From positions 3,038,001 through 3,102,000 of the forward strand of contig NZ_MVDG02000001.1 of the NCBI RefSeq assembly GCF_002008315.2: a stretch of 64,000 nucleotides of DNA. The letters are read 5' to 3'. This document shows positions 9,177-17,430 of this stretch, one piece after another (positions within the stretch are counted from its first letter, which is position 1; each line of letters starts with the position of its first letter). The DNA comes from Arthrobacter sp. KBS0703 (GTDB lineage Bacteria; Actinomycetota; Actinomycetes; Actinomycetales; Micrococcaceae). The notes beneath the pieces are model-generated. The model was not told the DNA's origin. It was given only the letters and a program-made list of their open reading frames with translations, and did no database searches. A program made the translations under genes and the position numbers.

Positions 9177-10175
9177 TTAGCGGATACCCTGCTGGGCGAA
9201 TTTCAGGACATCAGCCGCATTGCTCTTGTCGACGACGCTCGGGCCGGTGAGGACCGACTGGCCGCCGCCGAGCTTGAATCCGCCGCGCTTGTTCTGCCAG
9301 ATAGCGTCAACGGACATGTACCCCTGCAGCCACGGCTGCTGGTCCACAGTGAAAAGAACAGCTCCGTCGACGATCTTCTGTGCGAGGTCCGCGTTCAGGT
9401 CGAAGCTTGCAACCTTGGCGGAGCTTCCGGCATCCGTGACCGACTTGAGGAGCGTGAGAGTGATGGGGGCGCCGAGGCCGATGATGACGTCGGCGTCCTT
9501 GGAAGCCTGGAGCTTGGCGGTGGCGGTGGACTGAACGGCGGTCATGTCCTTGCCGTCGACATAAAGGATTTCCGTTCCGGGCACCTTGGCTTTGACGCCG
9601 GCGCAGCGCGCTTCAAGGCCGACGTGGCCCTGCTGCTGGATCACGCAGACCGGGTGCTTGTAGCCCCCTGCCGCGAGCCTGGTGCCGACAGCCTCGCCGG
9701 CGAGCTTCTCATTGGAACCGAAGTGTGTGAATGCTCCCAACTGCGCCGAAATGCCCTCACCGGCGTTGAGGCTCACGATGGGGATGCCAGCGTCGGCCGC
9801 CTTCTTCAGGACGTCCTTAAGGGCATCCGGCGTGGCGAGGGTGACAGCGATGCCGTCGACCTTCTGGTCGATGGCCTGCTGCACGAGCTGGGCCTGGCGG
9901 CCGGCTTCAGGATCCGACGTGTAGAGGATTTCAACGTTGTCCTTGGCCGACGCCTCCTCGGCGCCCTTGCGGACGATGTCCCAGAAAGTGTCGCCCGCCG
10001 CAGCGTGGGTGATGAGGGCGACCTTGATGCGTGCGGTGCTGGCTGCCTGGCCCCCACCGCCAGCCGCATTGCCCGTGTCTGCGGGCTTACCGCCGGTGCT
10101 TGAACATGCACTGAGCGCCAGCATCGGCACGACGGCCGCTACCAAAGCCGTCTTCCGCCAGGAAAAGTTCTTCAC
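9177..10175 (-). CDS. Sugar ABC transporter substrate-binding lipoprotein
   Basis: 332 residues. A lipoprotein signal peptide ends in LALSAC (lipid on Cys at about residue 24), followed by a Gly/Ala-rich linker and a periplasmic-binding-protein-like domain of the LacI/RbsB type (Peripla_BP_4). It is the first gene of the importer operon. The iolB/iolR-like neighbours and the shared operator point to a cyclitol or sugar such as myo-inositol; this is inference. Confidence 0.87.
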   Translation of the reverse strand: MKNFSWRKTALVAAVVPMLALSACSSTGGKPADTGNAAGGGGQAASTARIKVALITHAAAGDTFWDIVRKGAEEASAKDNVEILYTSDPEAGRQAQLVQQAIDQKVDGIAVTLATPDALKDVLKKAADAGIPIVSLNAGEGISAQLGAFTHFGSNEKLAGEAVGTRLAAGGYKHPVCVIQQQGHVGLEARCAGVKAKVPGTEILYVDGKDMTAVQSTATAKLQASKDADVIIGLGAPITLTLLKSVTDAGSSAKVASFDLNADLAQKIVDGAVLFTVDQQPWLQGYMSVDAIWQNKRGGFKLGGGQSVLTGPSVVDKSNAADVLKFAQQGIR

Positions 10176-10244
10176 GATTTATCTCCTTTGATTTCGGGGC
10201 CGCGACCACCGCCACAATGCGGGGTCAGCAAGCCTGCTACACCG

Positions 10245-10273
10245 ATCATGGTGATTCAGGCCACAGATGTCAA
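10245..10273 (-). promoter_or_regulatory. Promoter of the sugar ABC operon
   Basis: On the minus strand TTGACA (10273-10268), a 17-base spacer and CATGAT (10250-10245) form a sigma-70-like promoter about 70 bases before the binding-protein start codon. The candidate operator lies 5 bases upstream of the -35 box. Confidence 0.5.
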
Positions 10274-10278
10274 TAGTT

Positions 10279-10288
10279 TGTCCTGACA
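10279..10288. promoter_or_regulatory. IolR-like operator, site 1 (ABC operon)
   Basis: TGTCCTGACA fits the KGWCHTRACA consensus I recall for Corynebacterium glutamicum IolR. The surrounding 16 bases TAGTTTGTCCTGACAT (10274-10289) recur exactly upstream of the tautomerase gene. Variants precede iolC and the regulator gene. Confidence 0.6.
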
Positions 10289-10391
10289 TTAGGATGTTTT
10301 AACGAGATCCGGCGCCGGGACCGAAGCCGAAGCCCGCTGCGAGCCCGTTGCGCCGTCCGCGCAGCGGTCCAAAAAGGGCCCGCGAGCACCC

Positions 10392-10419
10392 TTGACCGGC
10401 TGCAACTCACTGCTATTAT
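10392..10419 (+). promoter_or_regulatory. Promoter of the GntR regulator gene
   Basis: TTGACC, a 16-base spacer and TATTAT lie about 90 bases before the regulator's ATG. A weaker operator copy lies just downstream of the -10 box, at the expected transcript start, as in an autorepressed gene. Confidence 0.55.
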
Positions 10420-10432
10420 CAAAAAGGCAGTA

Positions 10433-10442
10433 TGTCCTATCA
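10433..10442. promoter_or_regulatory. IolR-like operator, site 2 (regulator gene)
   Basis: TGTCCTATCA differs from the fully matching site at two positions (GA to AT). It begins 13 bases after the -10 box of the regulator's own promoter, consistent with autorepression. Confidence 0.4.
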
Positions 10443-10509
10443 AGCGAACATGCACCGAACATACGAATTCCTGGACGCAGGACGGCCCGCAGCACTAAGG
10501 GAGCACTCA

Positions 10510-11250
10510 ATGGCGAACCAACTTCACCTCAGCATCGACAGGTCGTCGCCGGTGCCGCTGTACCACCAGGTGGTCCAGGGCATCGAGGCCGCGATCCACA
10601 CCGGGCTCCTGGAGCCAGGCAGCCGGCTGGAGAATGAAATAGATCTCGCCGCCCAGCTGAACCTCTCCCGGCCCACCATGCGCAAGGCCATGGATGAGCT
10701 GGTCCGCTCCGGGCTGCTGGTCCGGAAGCGCGGCGTGGGCACCCAGGTGGTTTCGAGCCAGGTCCGCCGGCCCCTGGAGCTGTCCAGCCTTTATGACGAC
10801 CTCACCAACAACGGCAGCAAGCCCACCACCGAGGTCCTGACGTTCGCGCACATCGAGGCCGACGACGCCACGCGGCAGGCGCTGCACCTCCCGGCAGGCG
10901 CGAAGGTCTACCACTTCACCCGGCTGCGCAAGGTGGGCGGCAAGCCGCTGGCCCTGATGGAGAACTGGGTCCGCGATGACATCACGCGGATCGATGAGGA
11001 ACTGCTCGGTTCCCAGGGCCTCTACGGCATTCTGCGCAGCGGCGGGGTCAACTTCCGGCTGGCCACGCAGCGGATCGGGGCGATGGTGGCCAACGGGTAC
11101 CAGGCCCCGCTCCTCGAGACCGAGCCGGGCTCCGCGCTGGTCACCATGGAGCGCACCGCCGTGGACGACACCGGCCGGAACGTCGAGACGGGCCACCATG
11201 TGTACCGCGCCGATTCGTACAGCTTTGAAATGACCCTTGTGCAGCGCTAG
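10510..11250 (+). CDS. GntR/HutC-family regulator, probable inositol-catabolism repressor
   Basis: 246 residues from the ATG at 10510, chosen because AAGGGAG lies 6 bases upstream; a longer frame opens at 10432 with no ribosome site. Residues 1-75 form a GntR winged helix (PVPLYHQVVQGIEAAI, then LNLSRPTMRKAMDEL and GVGTQV). The rest is a UTRA effector domain (REVTRLRKVGG-like YHFTRLRKVGGKPLALM, and VETGHHVYRADSYSFEM at the end). UTRA regulators are typically released by a sugar or sugar-phosphate. It is divergent from the ABC operon and 41 bases upstream of iolB, so it likely controls the inositol genes through the repeated operator. Confidence 0.82.
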   Translation: MANQLHLSIDRSSPVPLYHQVVQGIEAAIHTGLLEPGSRLENEIDLAAQLNLSRPTMRKAMDELVRSGLLVRKRGVGTQVVSSQVRRPLELSSLYDDLTNNGSKPTTEVLTFAHIEADDATRQALHLPAGAKVYHFTRLRKVGGKPLALMENWVRDDITRIDEELLGSQGLYGILRSGGVNFRLATQRIGAMVANGYQAPLLETEPGSALVTMERTAVDDTGRNVETGHHVYRADSYSFEMTLVQR

Positions 11251-11291
11251 ACACTCAGCGCAGCCGACACGATCTGAAAGAGAACACATTC

Positions 11292-12194
11292 ATGGCCGAC
11301 TGGGTATATCCGCTGGGCAGCGCAGCCGAAGGCTGCTGGGACATCTCACTGGGAACGGCGGACTCCAGACTCCGCGTCGACGGGTGGGCGCACACGGGAC
11401 TGAAGGTGGCAACGCTGGCCCCGGGTGCCGCCGTCGAACTCCCCGCCGCGGGCGAGGAACGGATCGTGATTCCGCTCAGCGGCGCCTTCACGGTGACCGT
11501 GGACGGTGAGAAGTACCAGCTGGCCGGCCGCGCCGGTGTCTTCAGCGGCCCCTCCGATGTGCTGTATTCCGGAACGGGGAAGGCCGTCACTGTCAGCTCG
11601 TCCGACGGCGGCCGGGTCGCGGTCGCCACGGCGCCCGCCAAGGTCCAGTACCCCACCCGCCTGATCACCGCGGCGGAGACGCCCGTGGAGCTGCGCGGCG
11701 CCGGAAACTGCTCGCGCCAGGTCCACAACTTTGGCACGCCGGCCGCGCTGGAGGCGGACCGTTTCATTGTGTGCGAGGTGATCACCCCCGCCGGCAACTG
11801 GTCCTCCTACCCTCCCCACAAGCACGACGAGGAGAACGACGGCGAGACGCGCCTCGAGGAGATCTACTACTTCGAGACCCGGGTGGCCGATCTTCCCGGC
11901 ATCGCCGGGCCCGGGGAGGACGCTGACGCCATCGGCTACCAGCGGGTCTATGCCTCGGACGAGCGGCCCATCGATGTCGCCGCGGAGGTTCGCACCGGCG
12001 ACGTGGTCCTGGTCCCCTACGGCTGGCACGGTCCGGCGATGGCCGCGCCCGGCTACGACCTGTACTACCTCAATGTCATGGCCGGCCCCGGCCGCGTCCG
12101 CGACTGGCTCATCAGCGACGACCCCCACCACGGGTGGGTCCGCCAGAGCTGGGAAGGCCAGGACGTGGATCCCCGGCTGCCGTTCCGCGGCTAG
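11292..12194 (+). CDS. iolB: 5-deoxy-glucuronate isomerase
   Basis: 300 residues with the two-cupin layout of IolB. IolB converts 5-deoxy-D-glucuronate, the ring-opening product of IolD, to 2-deoxy-5-keto-D-gluconate. Metal-binding-type cupin residues appear in YPPHKHDEEND and further on in PYGWHGP; the GEERIVIPLSG block forms the N-terminal cupin. It follows the regulator gene on the same strand with a short gap and is separated from the rest of the iol genes, which run on the other strand. Confidence 0.9.
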   Translation: MADWVYPLGSAAEGCWDISLGTADSRLRVDGWAHTGLKVATLAPGAAVELPAAGEERIVIPLSGAFTVTVDGEKYQLAGRAGVFSGPSDVLYSGTGKAVTVSSSDGGRVAVATAPAKVQYPTRLITAAETPVELRGAGNCSRQVHNFGTPAALEADRFIVCEVITPAGNWSSYPPHKHDEENDGETRLEEIYYFETRVADLPGIAGPGEDADAIGYQRVYASDERPIDVAAEVRTGDVVLVPYGWHGPAMAAPGYDLYYLNVMAGPGRVRDWLISDDPHHGWVRQSWEGQDVDPRLPFRG

Positions 12195-12202
12195 CGCCCG
12201 GC

Positions 12203-13036
12203 TTACCCGTTGAATTCAGCGGGATGCGGGCCGGTCCGGCCGTCGCGCTCGAGTGCATCGATGGCGGCCAGCTCGGTGTCCGCCAGCTCAAAGCCGAACA
12301 GGTCCAGGTTCTCGCGGATCCGCGCCGGAGTGACCGACTTCGGAATGATGATGCGGCCCTGCTGCAGGTGCCAGCGGAGGATCACCTGGGCGGGCGACAC
12401 ACCGTGCTCCGCGGCGATGGCGGTGACGGCCGGCTCCCCCAGCACGGCACCCTGCGCCAGCGGACTCCACGCCTCGGTGGCTACGCCGTGGGCCGCGTTG
12501 GACGCGGCGACGTCCCGCTGCTGGAGCGCCGGATGCAGCTCCACCTGATTGACCGCCGGGACGGTTCCGCCCAGGCCGATCAGTTTCTCCAGGTGCTCCG
12601 GCAGGAAGTTGGACACGCCGATCGCCCTGACCCGGCCGTCCCGCAGCAGCTTTTCCAGGGCCCGCCAGGACTCGAGGTAGCCGTCCGTGGCCGGAGCCGG
12701 CCAGTGGATGAGGTAGAGGTCCAGGTAATCCAGGCCCAGCTTTTCCAGGCTCGACTCGTAGGCGGCAAGGGTGGCGTCGTAGCCGAGGTCTGCAACCCAC
12801 ACCTTGGACGTGACGAACAGTTCCTCCCGGGCTATCCCGGACTCCGCCAGGGCCCGGCCGGTGCCGGCCTCGTTTCCGTAGATGGCGGCGGTATCGATGC
12901 TCCGGTAACCGGCGGCAAGAGCCGCACTGACCGCGGCGGCGGTGTCGTCGTCGGGCACCTGGAAGACGCCGAAGCCGAGCTGCGGCATCCGGACGCCGTT
13001 GTTGAGCGTGACGGTGGGGATCGGGGCGGTGTTCAT
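12203..13036 (-). CDS. Aldo/keto reductase
   Basis: 277 residues from the ATG at 13036, preceded by AGGAGAG; the frame runs on further upstream into the MFS gene but without start signals. A TIM-barrel NADPH reductase: the tetrad is visible as Asp and Tyr in SIDTAAIYGNE, Lys in FVTSKVW and His in LYLIHWP, and the cofactor loop PKSVTPARI is near the end. It resembles 2,5-diketo-D-gluconate reductase-type enzymes. It follows the MFS gene and may belong to the MarR-regulated module, not to inositol use. Confidence 0.88.
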   Translation of the reverse strand: MNTAPIPTVTLNNGVRMPQLGFGVFQVPDDDTAAAVSAALAAGYRSIDTAAIYGNEAGTGRALAESGIAREELFVTSKVWVADLGYDATLAAYESSLEKLGLDYLDLYLIHWPAPATDGYLESWRALEKLLRDGRVRAIGVSNFLPEHLEKLIGLGGTVPAVNQVELHPALQQRDVAASNAAHGVATEAWSPLAQGAVLGEPAVTAIAAEHGVSPAQVILRWHLQQGRIIIPKSVTPARIRENLDLFGFELADTELAAIDALERDGRTGPHPAEFNG

Positions 13037-13073
13037 GGAAGTTCTCTCCTGTTGTTTGTGGTGCTTGGCTGGA

Positions 13074-14297
13074 TCAGCGGGCGGCCGGCACCGCGGGAGC
13101 GAGTGCGTCGGAGGCGTCGGAATCTGCCGGAGCGGTGACGGGGCGCGGCGTGGCGGGGGCCTTGGCCGCGGCGAAGGCCATGACGGCCAGGCCCAGCAGC
13201 GTGATGCCGGCACCGGCCCAGATGGGCGAGGTGTAGCCCAGGCCGGCGGTGATGGTCACGCCGCCCAGCCATGCACCCAGGGCGTTGCCCACGTTGAACG
13301 CGCCGATGTTGGCGCCGGACGCGAGGGTGGGGGCGCCCTCGGCGTATTTCATGACCCGCATCTGCAGGCCCGGCACGGTGGCGAAGCCGAACCCGCCCAT
13401 CAGCACCAGGGAGGCGATGGTGAGGGTCTGGTTGCCGGCCGTCAGGGCGAAGGCCACGAGGACCACCACCAGGACCGACAGGACGACGAGAAGCGTGCGG
13501 TCCACGTTCCGGTCGGCAGCCTTCCCGCCGAGCGTGTTGCCGATGAAGAGGCCCACGCCGAACACGATCAGCAGCCAGGGGACGGTGGGCGCGGCGAATC
13601 CGGAGATCTGGGTGAGCGTGAAGGCGATGTAGGTGAAGGCGCCGAACATGCCGCCGTAGCCAAGGATGGTCACCAGGATTGAAAGCCAGACCTGGCCTGA
13701 ACGGAATGCGCGCAGTTCGCTCCGCAATCCGCCGGGCGCCGTGTCACCGTGGCCGGCCTTCGGCACGAGGGCCAGGATCCCGGCGAAGGCCAACACGCCG
13801 ATGCCGGTGATGGCCCAGAAGGTGGAGCGCCAGCCCGCGGCCTGGCCCAGCATGGTGCCGAAGGGGACGCCGAGCACATTGGCGGCGGTCAGCCCGGTGA
13901 ACATGATGGCGATGGCTCCGGCCTTCTTGGTGGGGGCCACCATGCCGGCGGCCACCACCGCGCCGATGCCGAAGAAGGCGCCGTGCGCCAGGGCTGCCAC
14001 GATGCGGCCGATCATCATGGTCCAGTAGTCGGGGGCCGCGGCGGAGATGAGGTTGCCGGCGATGAACAGAACCAGCAGGACGGCGAGCACGGGTTTCCGC
14101 TCGAAACGGGTCACCGCGGCGGTCAGCCCCAGTGCTCCGACCACGACGGCGAGCGCGTAGCCGGAGATCAGCCAGCCCGCCGAGGCCTCGCTGACCCGGA
14201 AGTCCGCGGCCACTTCGGGCAGCAGGCCCATGATGACGAACTCGGTGAGTCCGATGCCGAACCCGCCGAGGGCGAGGGCAATCAGGCCAATAGGCAT
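13074..14297 (-). CDS. MFS transporter, DHA1 (AraJ-like efflux) type
   Basis: 407 residues from the ATG at 14297 (AGGAG 8 bases upstream). Twelve helices, with FGIGLTEFVIMGLLPEVA in helix 1, the signature of AraJ/YdhP-type drug or sugar efflux permeases. The Ala/Pro-rich C-terminus is soluble. A divergent MarR gene lies 157 bases away with an inverted repeat between, so efflux or detoxification under MarR control is likely. The aldo-keto reductase gene follows on the same strand. Confidence 0.87.
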   Translation of the reverse strand: MPIGLIALALGGFGIGLTEFVIMGLLPEVAADFRVSEASAGWLISGYALAVVVGALGLTAAVTRFERKPVLAVLLVLFIAGNLISAAAPDYWTMMIGRIVAALAHGAFFGIGAVVAAGMVAPTKKAGAIAIMFTGLTAANVLGVPFGTMLGQAAGWRSTFWAITGIGVLAFAGILALVPKAGHGDTAPGGLRSELRAFRSGQVWLSILVTILGYGGMFGAFTYIAFTLTQISGFAAPTVPWLLIVFGVGLFIGNTLGGKAADRNVDRTLLVVLSVLVVVLVAFALTAGNQTLTIASLVLMGGFGFATVPGLQMRVMKYAEGAPTLASGANIGAFNVGNALGAWLGGVTITAGLGYTSPIWAGAGITLLGLAVMAFAAAKAPATPRPVTAPADSDASDALAPAVPAAR

Positions 14298-14347
14298 GAA
14301 GGTGCTCCTTAGGAACTGTACGGAATGGAGTGGGGCGCGTACGCTAC

Positions 14348-14403
14348 TAGTTGCAGACGCGTTATTTATTGTTGCACAAGCAGATATCACGCGCAAGCAA
14401 CTA
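14348..14403. promoter_or_regulatory. Inverted repeat between MFS and MarR genes (candidate MarR operator)
   Basis: Arms TAGTTGCAGACGCG (14348-14361) and CGCGCAAGCAACTA (14390-14403) are inverted repeats matching at 11 of 14 positions. A smaller palindrome TTGTTGCACAA lies between them. The position in the divergent promoter region fits autoregulation by the MarR protein. Confidence 0.45.
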
Positions 14404-14454
14404 TTTATTTAAGCTGCCCCGTCAACTGCCGGGCACGCTGAAGGAGGAAGAACG

Positions 14455-14904
14455 ATGGGCATCAAGGACGACGCCGTGGAAGTGCGCGCGCAGGGCTGGC
14501 GGACCCTCGCGGCGCTGCACGGGCTGATCGAGGCGGAACTCGAACGCTCGCTGCAGGCCGGGGCGCAGCTGTCCGTCGTGGAGTACACCGTGCTGGACGC
14601 GCTCAGCCGGCAGGACGGCTGGCACATGCGCATGCAGCAGCTGGCGCGGGCAACCGCGCTGAGCGCGAGCGCCACCACCCGGCTGGTCAACCGGCTGGAG
14701 GACCGCGGCCTGCTGACGCGCATCCTCTGCGCCGACGACCGCCGCGGCATCTACACCGAGCTCACGGAAAACGGCATCAAGCTGCTGGAGGAGGCCCGCC
14801 CGGTGCACGATGCAACGCTGGAGCGGACCCTGGCCGAGGCCCAGGAAGTCCCCGAGCTGGCCACGCTGGTGGACGCCCTCCCCCGGCTGCACGCCCGCCT
14901 CTAA
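14455..14904 (+). CDS. MarR-family transcriptional regulator
   Basis: 149 residues with the MarR winged helix: an LSVVEYTVLDALSRQ helix, the recognition helix LSASATTRLVNRLEDRGL and the wing DRRGIYTELTENG. MarR proteins are dimeric repressors often relieved by phenolic or electrophilic compounds and often divergent from the efflux pump they control, as here. AAGGAGG lies just upstream of the ATG. Confidence 0.9.
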   Translation: MGIKDDAVEVRAQGWRTLAALHGLIEAELERSLQAGAQLSVVEYTVLDALSRQDGWHMRMQQLARATALSASATTRLVNRLEDRGLLTRILCADDRRGIYTELTENGIKLLEEARPVHDATLERTLAEAQEVPELATLVDALPRLHARL

Positions 14905-14978
14905 ACGCTGTGAGCCAGCCGCCTGGACGGCAACTGACGGCCCGGCAAGCGGTGGACAGGTAAATAGTGGACAGCCAA

Positions 14979-15013
14979 AAGCCCCGCACCGCATCTGATG
15001 CGGGGCGGGGCTT
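14979..15013. terminator. Bidirectional terminator between marR and the sugar porter
   Basis: AAGCCCCGC and GCGGGGCTT plus inner CCGCAT/ATGCGG form a 15-pair stem with one mismatch and a 3-base loop. It is flanked by AAAA on the left and TTCTTT on the right. It separates the plus-strand marR gene from the end of the minus-strand iol operon and can serve both. Confidence 0.8.
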
Positions 15014-15033
15014 CTTTGGCTGTCCGGCCAGGC

Positions 15034-16470
15034 CTACTTGGCGGCGAGCTGCTTGAAGTAGTGCTCGAGGTCCTCGAGGCTCTTGTCCTTGGTCTCGGGC
15101 ACCACGCGCTTCACCCAGACGATGGCCGCCAGCTGGATGGCCACGAAGCCGAAGAACGTCGCTGAAACGCCGACCCAGGCGACCATCTGCGGGAAGAAAA
15201 AGCCGATCAGGAAGTTGATCATCCACAGCACGAACACGCAGATGCCCATGCCGATCCCGCGGACGTGCAGCGGGAAGATCTCGGACATGGTCAGCCAGGT
15301 GACCGTGCCGATGCAGGACTGCATGGAGGCCAGGAACGTCACCATGAACAGCAGCACGAGGTAGCCCCGGAAAGTGCTTTCCGGGATCAGCATCGAAATC
15401 AGGCCGATGGCCAGCAGCGAGGACGCCGTTCCGCCCAGGCCGACAATCAGCATGGACTTCCGGGGCACACGGGTCATCAGGGACATGCCGACGATGACGG
15501 CGACCACGGAAGTGACGCCGTTGACGACATTTGCGAGCAAGGCGCCCTGGTCCCCGAATCCGGAGCTGGAGAGGATGGAGGTGCCGTAGTACATGATGGC
15601 GTTGACGCCGCTGATCTGGTTGATGATGGCCATGCCCAGGCCCACCACGAAAATCCGGCGGATCCAGGGAACGGTGAGGTCCCGAAAGGTTCCGAGCTTG
15701 GATTGGTAGTCTTCCCTGGCAGCCTGGCGAACCTCGTCGAACTCGGTTGAGATGTCCTCCGCCGCGCGGGTCTTCCGCAGCACGTCCAGGACCTCGCCGA
15801 AGCGTCCTGCCGAGGCCAGCCAGCGCGGGCTCTCGGGCAGCACCAGCATTCCGAACCAGAGCACCACCGCCGGCAGCGTGGCGATCACGAGCATCCACCG
15901 CCAGACGTGGGAGGCCTCCGGGAAGGCATTGCCCAGCACGGCGTTGAACGTGAACGCCAGGAACTGGCCCGTGACGATCATCAGCTCGTTCTGTGTGACG
16001 ATGCGCCCGCGTTGGGCCGCCGGCGACATTTCCGCCAGATACACGGGGACGATCACCGATGCCCCGCCGACCGCCAGGCCGAGGAGCGTGCGGGCGGCGA
16101 CGAGGAGTTCCGTGGTGGGCGCAATGGAACAGGCGACGGTGGCCACGGCGAAGATCAGGGCGAGCCCCATGATGGTCCTGCGCCGGCCGAAACGGTCCGA
16201 CAGCCGGCCGGCGGTGATGGCGCCGAACGCCGCGCCGAACAGCAGGGTGGACGTGACCAGCCCTTCTGTCAGCGGCGTCAGCCCAAGGTCGCGCTGCATG
16301 AACGGCAGTGCACCGTTGATGACGCCGGTGTCGTAGCCGAACAGCAGCCCGCCAAAGGTGGAGAACAGGGCAACCCGCCGCAAGAACCCCTTGGGATTGG
16401 CGGCGGCCGCCGCCCGTACCGGGGTTTCTGTCGTTTCAGAGCTTGCGCGGGTGTCTTCCTGTTGCCTCAT
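15034..16470 (-). CDS. MFS sugar porter, IolT-like myo-inositol symporter candidate
   Basis: 478 residues from the ATG at 16470, which overlaps the stop of the preceding gene as ATGA. Sugar-porter signatures are present: [15 protein letters not shown] in helix 1, [30 protein letters not shown] before the central loop, and [13 protein letters not shown] at the end. It is the last gene of the iol operon, so a proton-coupled myo-inositol uptake role is inferred, giving the cell a second route beside the ABC importer. Confidence 0.85.
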   Translation of the reverse strand: MRQQEDTRASSETTETPVRAAAAANPKGFLRRVALFSTFGGLLFGYDTGVINGALPFMQRDLGLTPLTEGLVTSTLLFGAAFGAITAGRLSDRFGRRRTIMGLALIFAVATVACSIAPTTELLVAARTLLGLAVGGASVIVPVYLAEMSPAAQRGRIVTQNELMIVTGQFLAFTFNAVLGNAFPEASHVWRWMLVIATLPAVVLWFGMLVLPESPRWLASAGRFGEVLDVLRKTRAAEDISTEFDEVRQAAREDYQSKLGTFRDLTVPWIRRIFVVGLGMAIINQISGVNAIMYYGTSILSSSGFGDQGALLANVVNGVTSVVAVIVGMSLMTRVPRKSMLIVGLGGTASSLLAIGLISMLIPESTFRGYLVLLFMVTFLASMQSCIGTVTWLTMSEIFPLHVRGIGMGICVFVLWMINFLIGFFFPQMVAWVGVSATFFGFVAIQLAAIVWVKRVVPETKDKSLEDLEHYFKQLAAK

Positions 16471-17342
16471 ACGCTGACCTTCTGCACGTACTGCTTCATC
16501 GTCTCCAGCTGGTACCGCGAGACGTCCTGCGCGTTGTCGTTTTCCGCAAAGACGCTGGACACCATGACGGAGTTGTCCCTGTCGAGGAAGCCGATCTCCT
16601 TCAGGCCGCCAAAAAACTCGTCCCAGTTGACGTCGCCGTCGCCGATCTTCAGGTGCTGGTGCACGCGCACGGGATTGCCCGGCGGGTTGGTGATGTAGCG
16701 CAGCCCGTGCGAGGCGTGGTGGTCCATGGTGTCGGCAACGTGGACGAGGCGGAGCTTGTCCCCCGCGGCGCGCATGATGTCCAGGGGCGCGTTCTGCATG
16801 TGGAAGCTGTGCGAGGCCACGTAGACCAGGCCAACGTTCTTGGAGTTGAGGCCGCGGATGACGCGGATGGCGGCGAGGCCTTCCTCCACGAAGTCGTCCG
16901 GGTGCGGGTCGATCAGGAGGTCGATGCCTTCGCGTTCGATGATGGGCAGCAGCTCTTCCATGGAGCGGTAGAAGGCGCGTTCGGATTCCTCTGCCTTCTC
17001 CGGGCGGCCGCTGAATTCCGTGTTCATGGTGCCCACGCCCAGGTCCACCGTGATCTGGATGGCGCGCTTCCAGTAGCGGACGGCGGCCTCGCGGGCGTCC
17101 TCGTCCGGACCGGACCAGCGCAGCACCGGCAGGACCGAGGCAATTTCGATCCCGGCATCCCGGCATGACTTCTTCAGCCGGCCCACAAGCTCGTCGTCAG
17201 CCTTGGGGTGGTTGAAGAACGGAATGAAATCGGCGTGCGGCGTCATCTGCATGTACTTGTAGCCGAGGTCCGCCACCACCTTGGGGAATTCCAGCAGGCT
17301 GTGGCTGTGGTGGAAAGGCGTGGGGTCGAGGGCAATTTTCAC
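16467..17342 (-). CDS. iolH: Sugar phosphate isomerase/epimerase-like TIM barrel, IolH-like
   Basis: About 291 residues. I place the start at the GTG at 17342, which has GGAG at a proper distance and gives the N-terminus [12 protein letters not shown]; an ATG at 17354 has no ribosome site. It is an AP-endonuclease-2-type TIM barrel with likely metal ligands in [13 protein letters not shown] and [11 protein letters not shown]. It resembles the IolH of corynebacterial inositol clusters, whose exact reaction is not settled. It lies between iolG and the sugar porter and overlaps the latter by 4 bases. Confidence 0.7.
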   Translation of the reverse strand: MKIALDPTPFHHSHSLLEFPKVVADLGYKYMQMTPHADFIPFFNHPKADDELVGRLKKSCRDAGIEIASVLPVLRWSGPDEDAREAAVRYWKRAIQITVDLGVGTMNTEFSGRPEKAEESERAFYRSMEELLPIIEREGIDLLIDPHPDDFVEEGLAAIRVIRGLNSKNVGLVYVASHSFHMQNAPLDIMRAAGDKLRLVHVADTMDHHASHGLRYITNPPGNPVRVHQHLKIGDGDVNWDEFFGGLKEIGFLDRDNSVMVSSVFAENDNAQDVSRYQLETMKQYVQKVSV

Positions 17343-17391
17343 GGGGCACTCCATTGTGGATCAGTCAGTTTGTGCAAAGGACCGGAAGGAG

Positions 17392-17423
17392 GGGAAGGGA
17401 CCGGCAAGTGCCGGCCCCTTCCC
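17392..17423. other. Strong hairpin inside the iol operon
   Basis: GGGAAGGG-A-CCGGC, loop AAGT, GCCGG-C-CCCTTCCC form a 13-pair stem with one mismatch between iolG and iolH. It has no T-run on the minus strand, so it is more likely an RNA stabiliser, processing site or partial terminator than a full terminator. Confidence 0.5.
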
Positions 17424-17430
17424 GTCGTTC

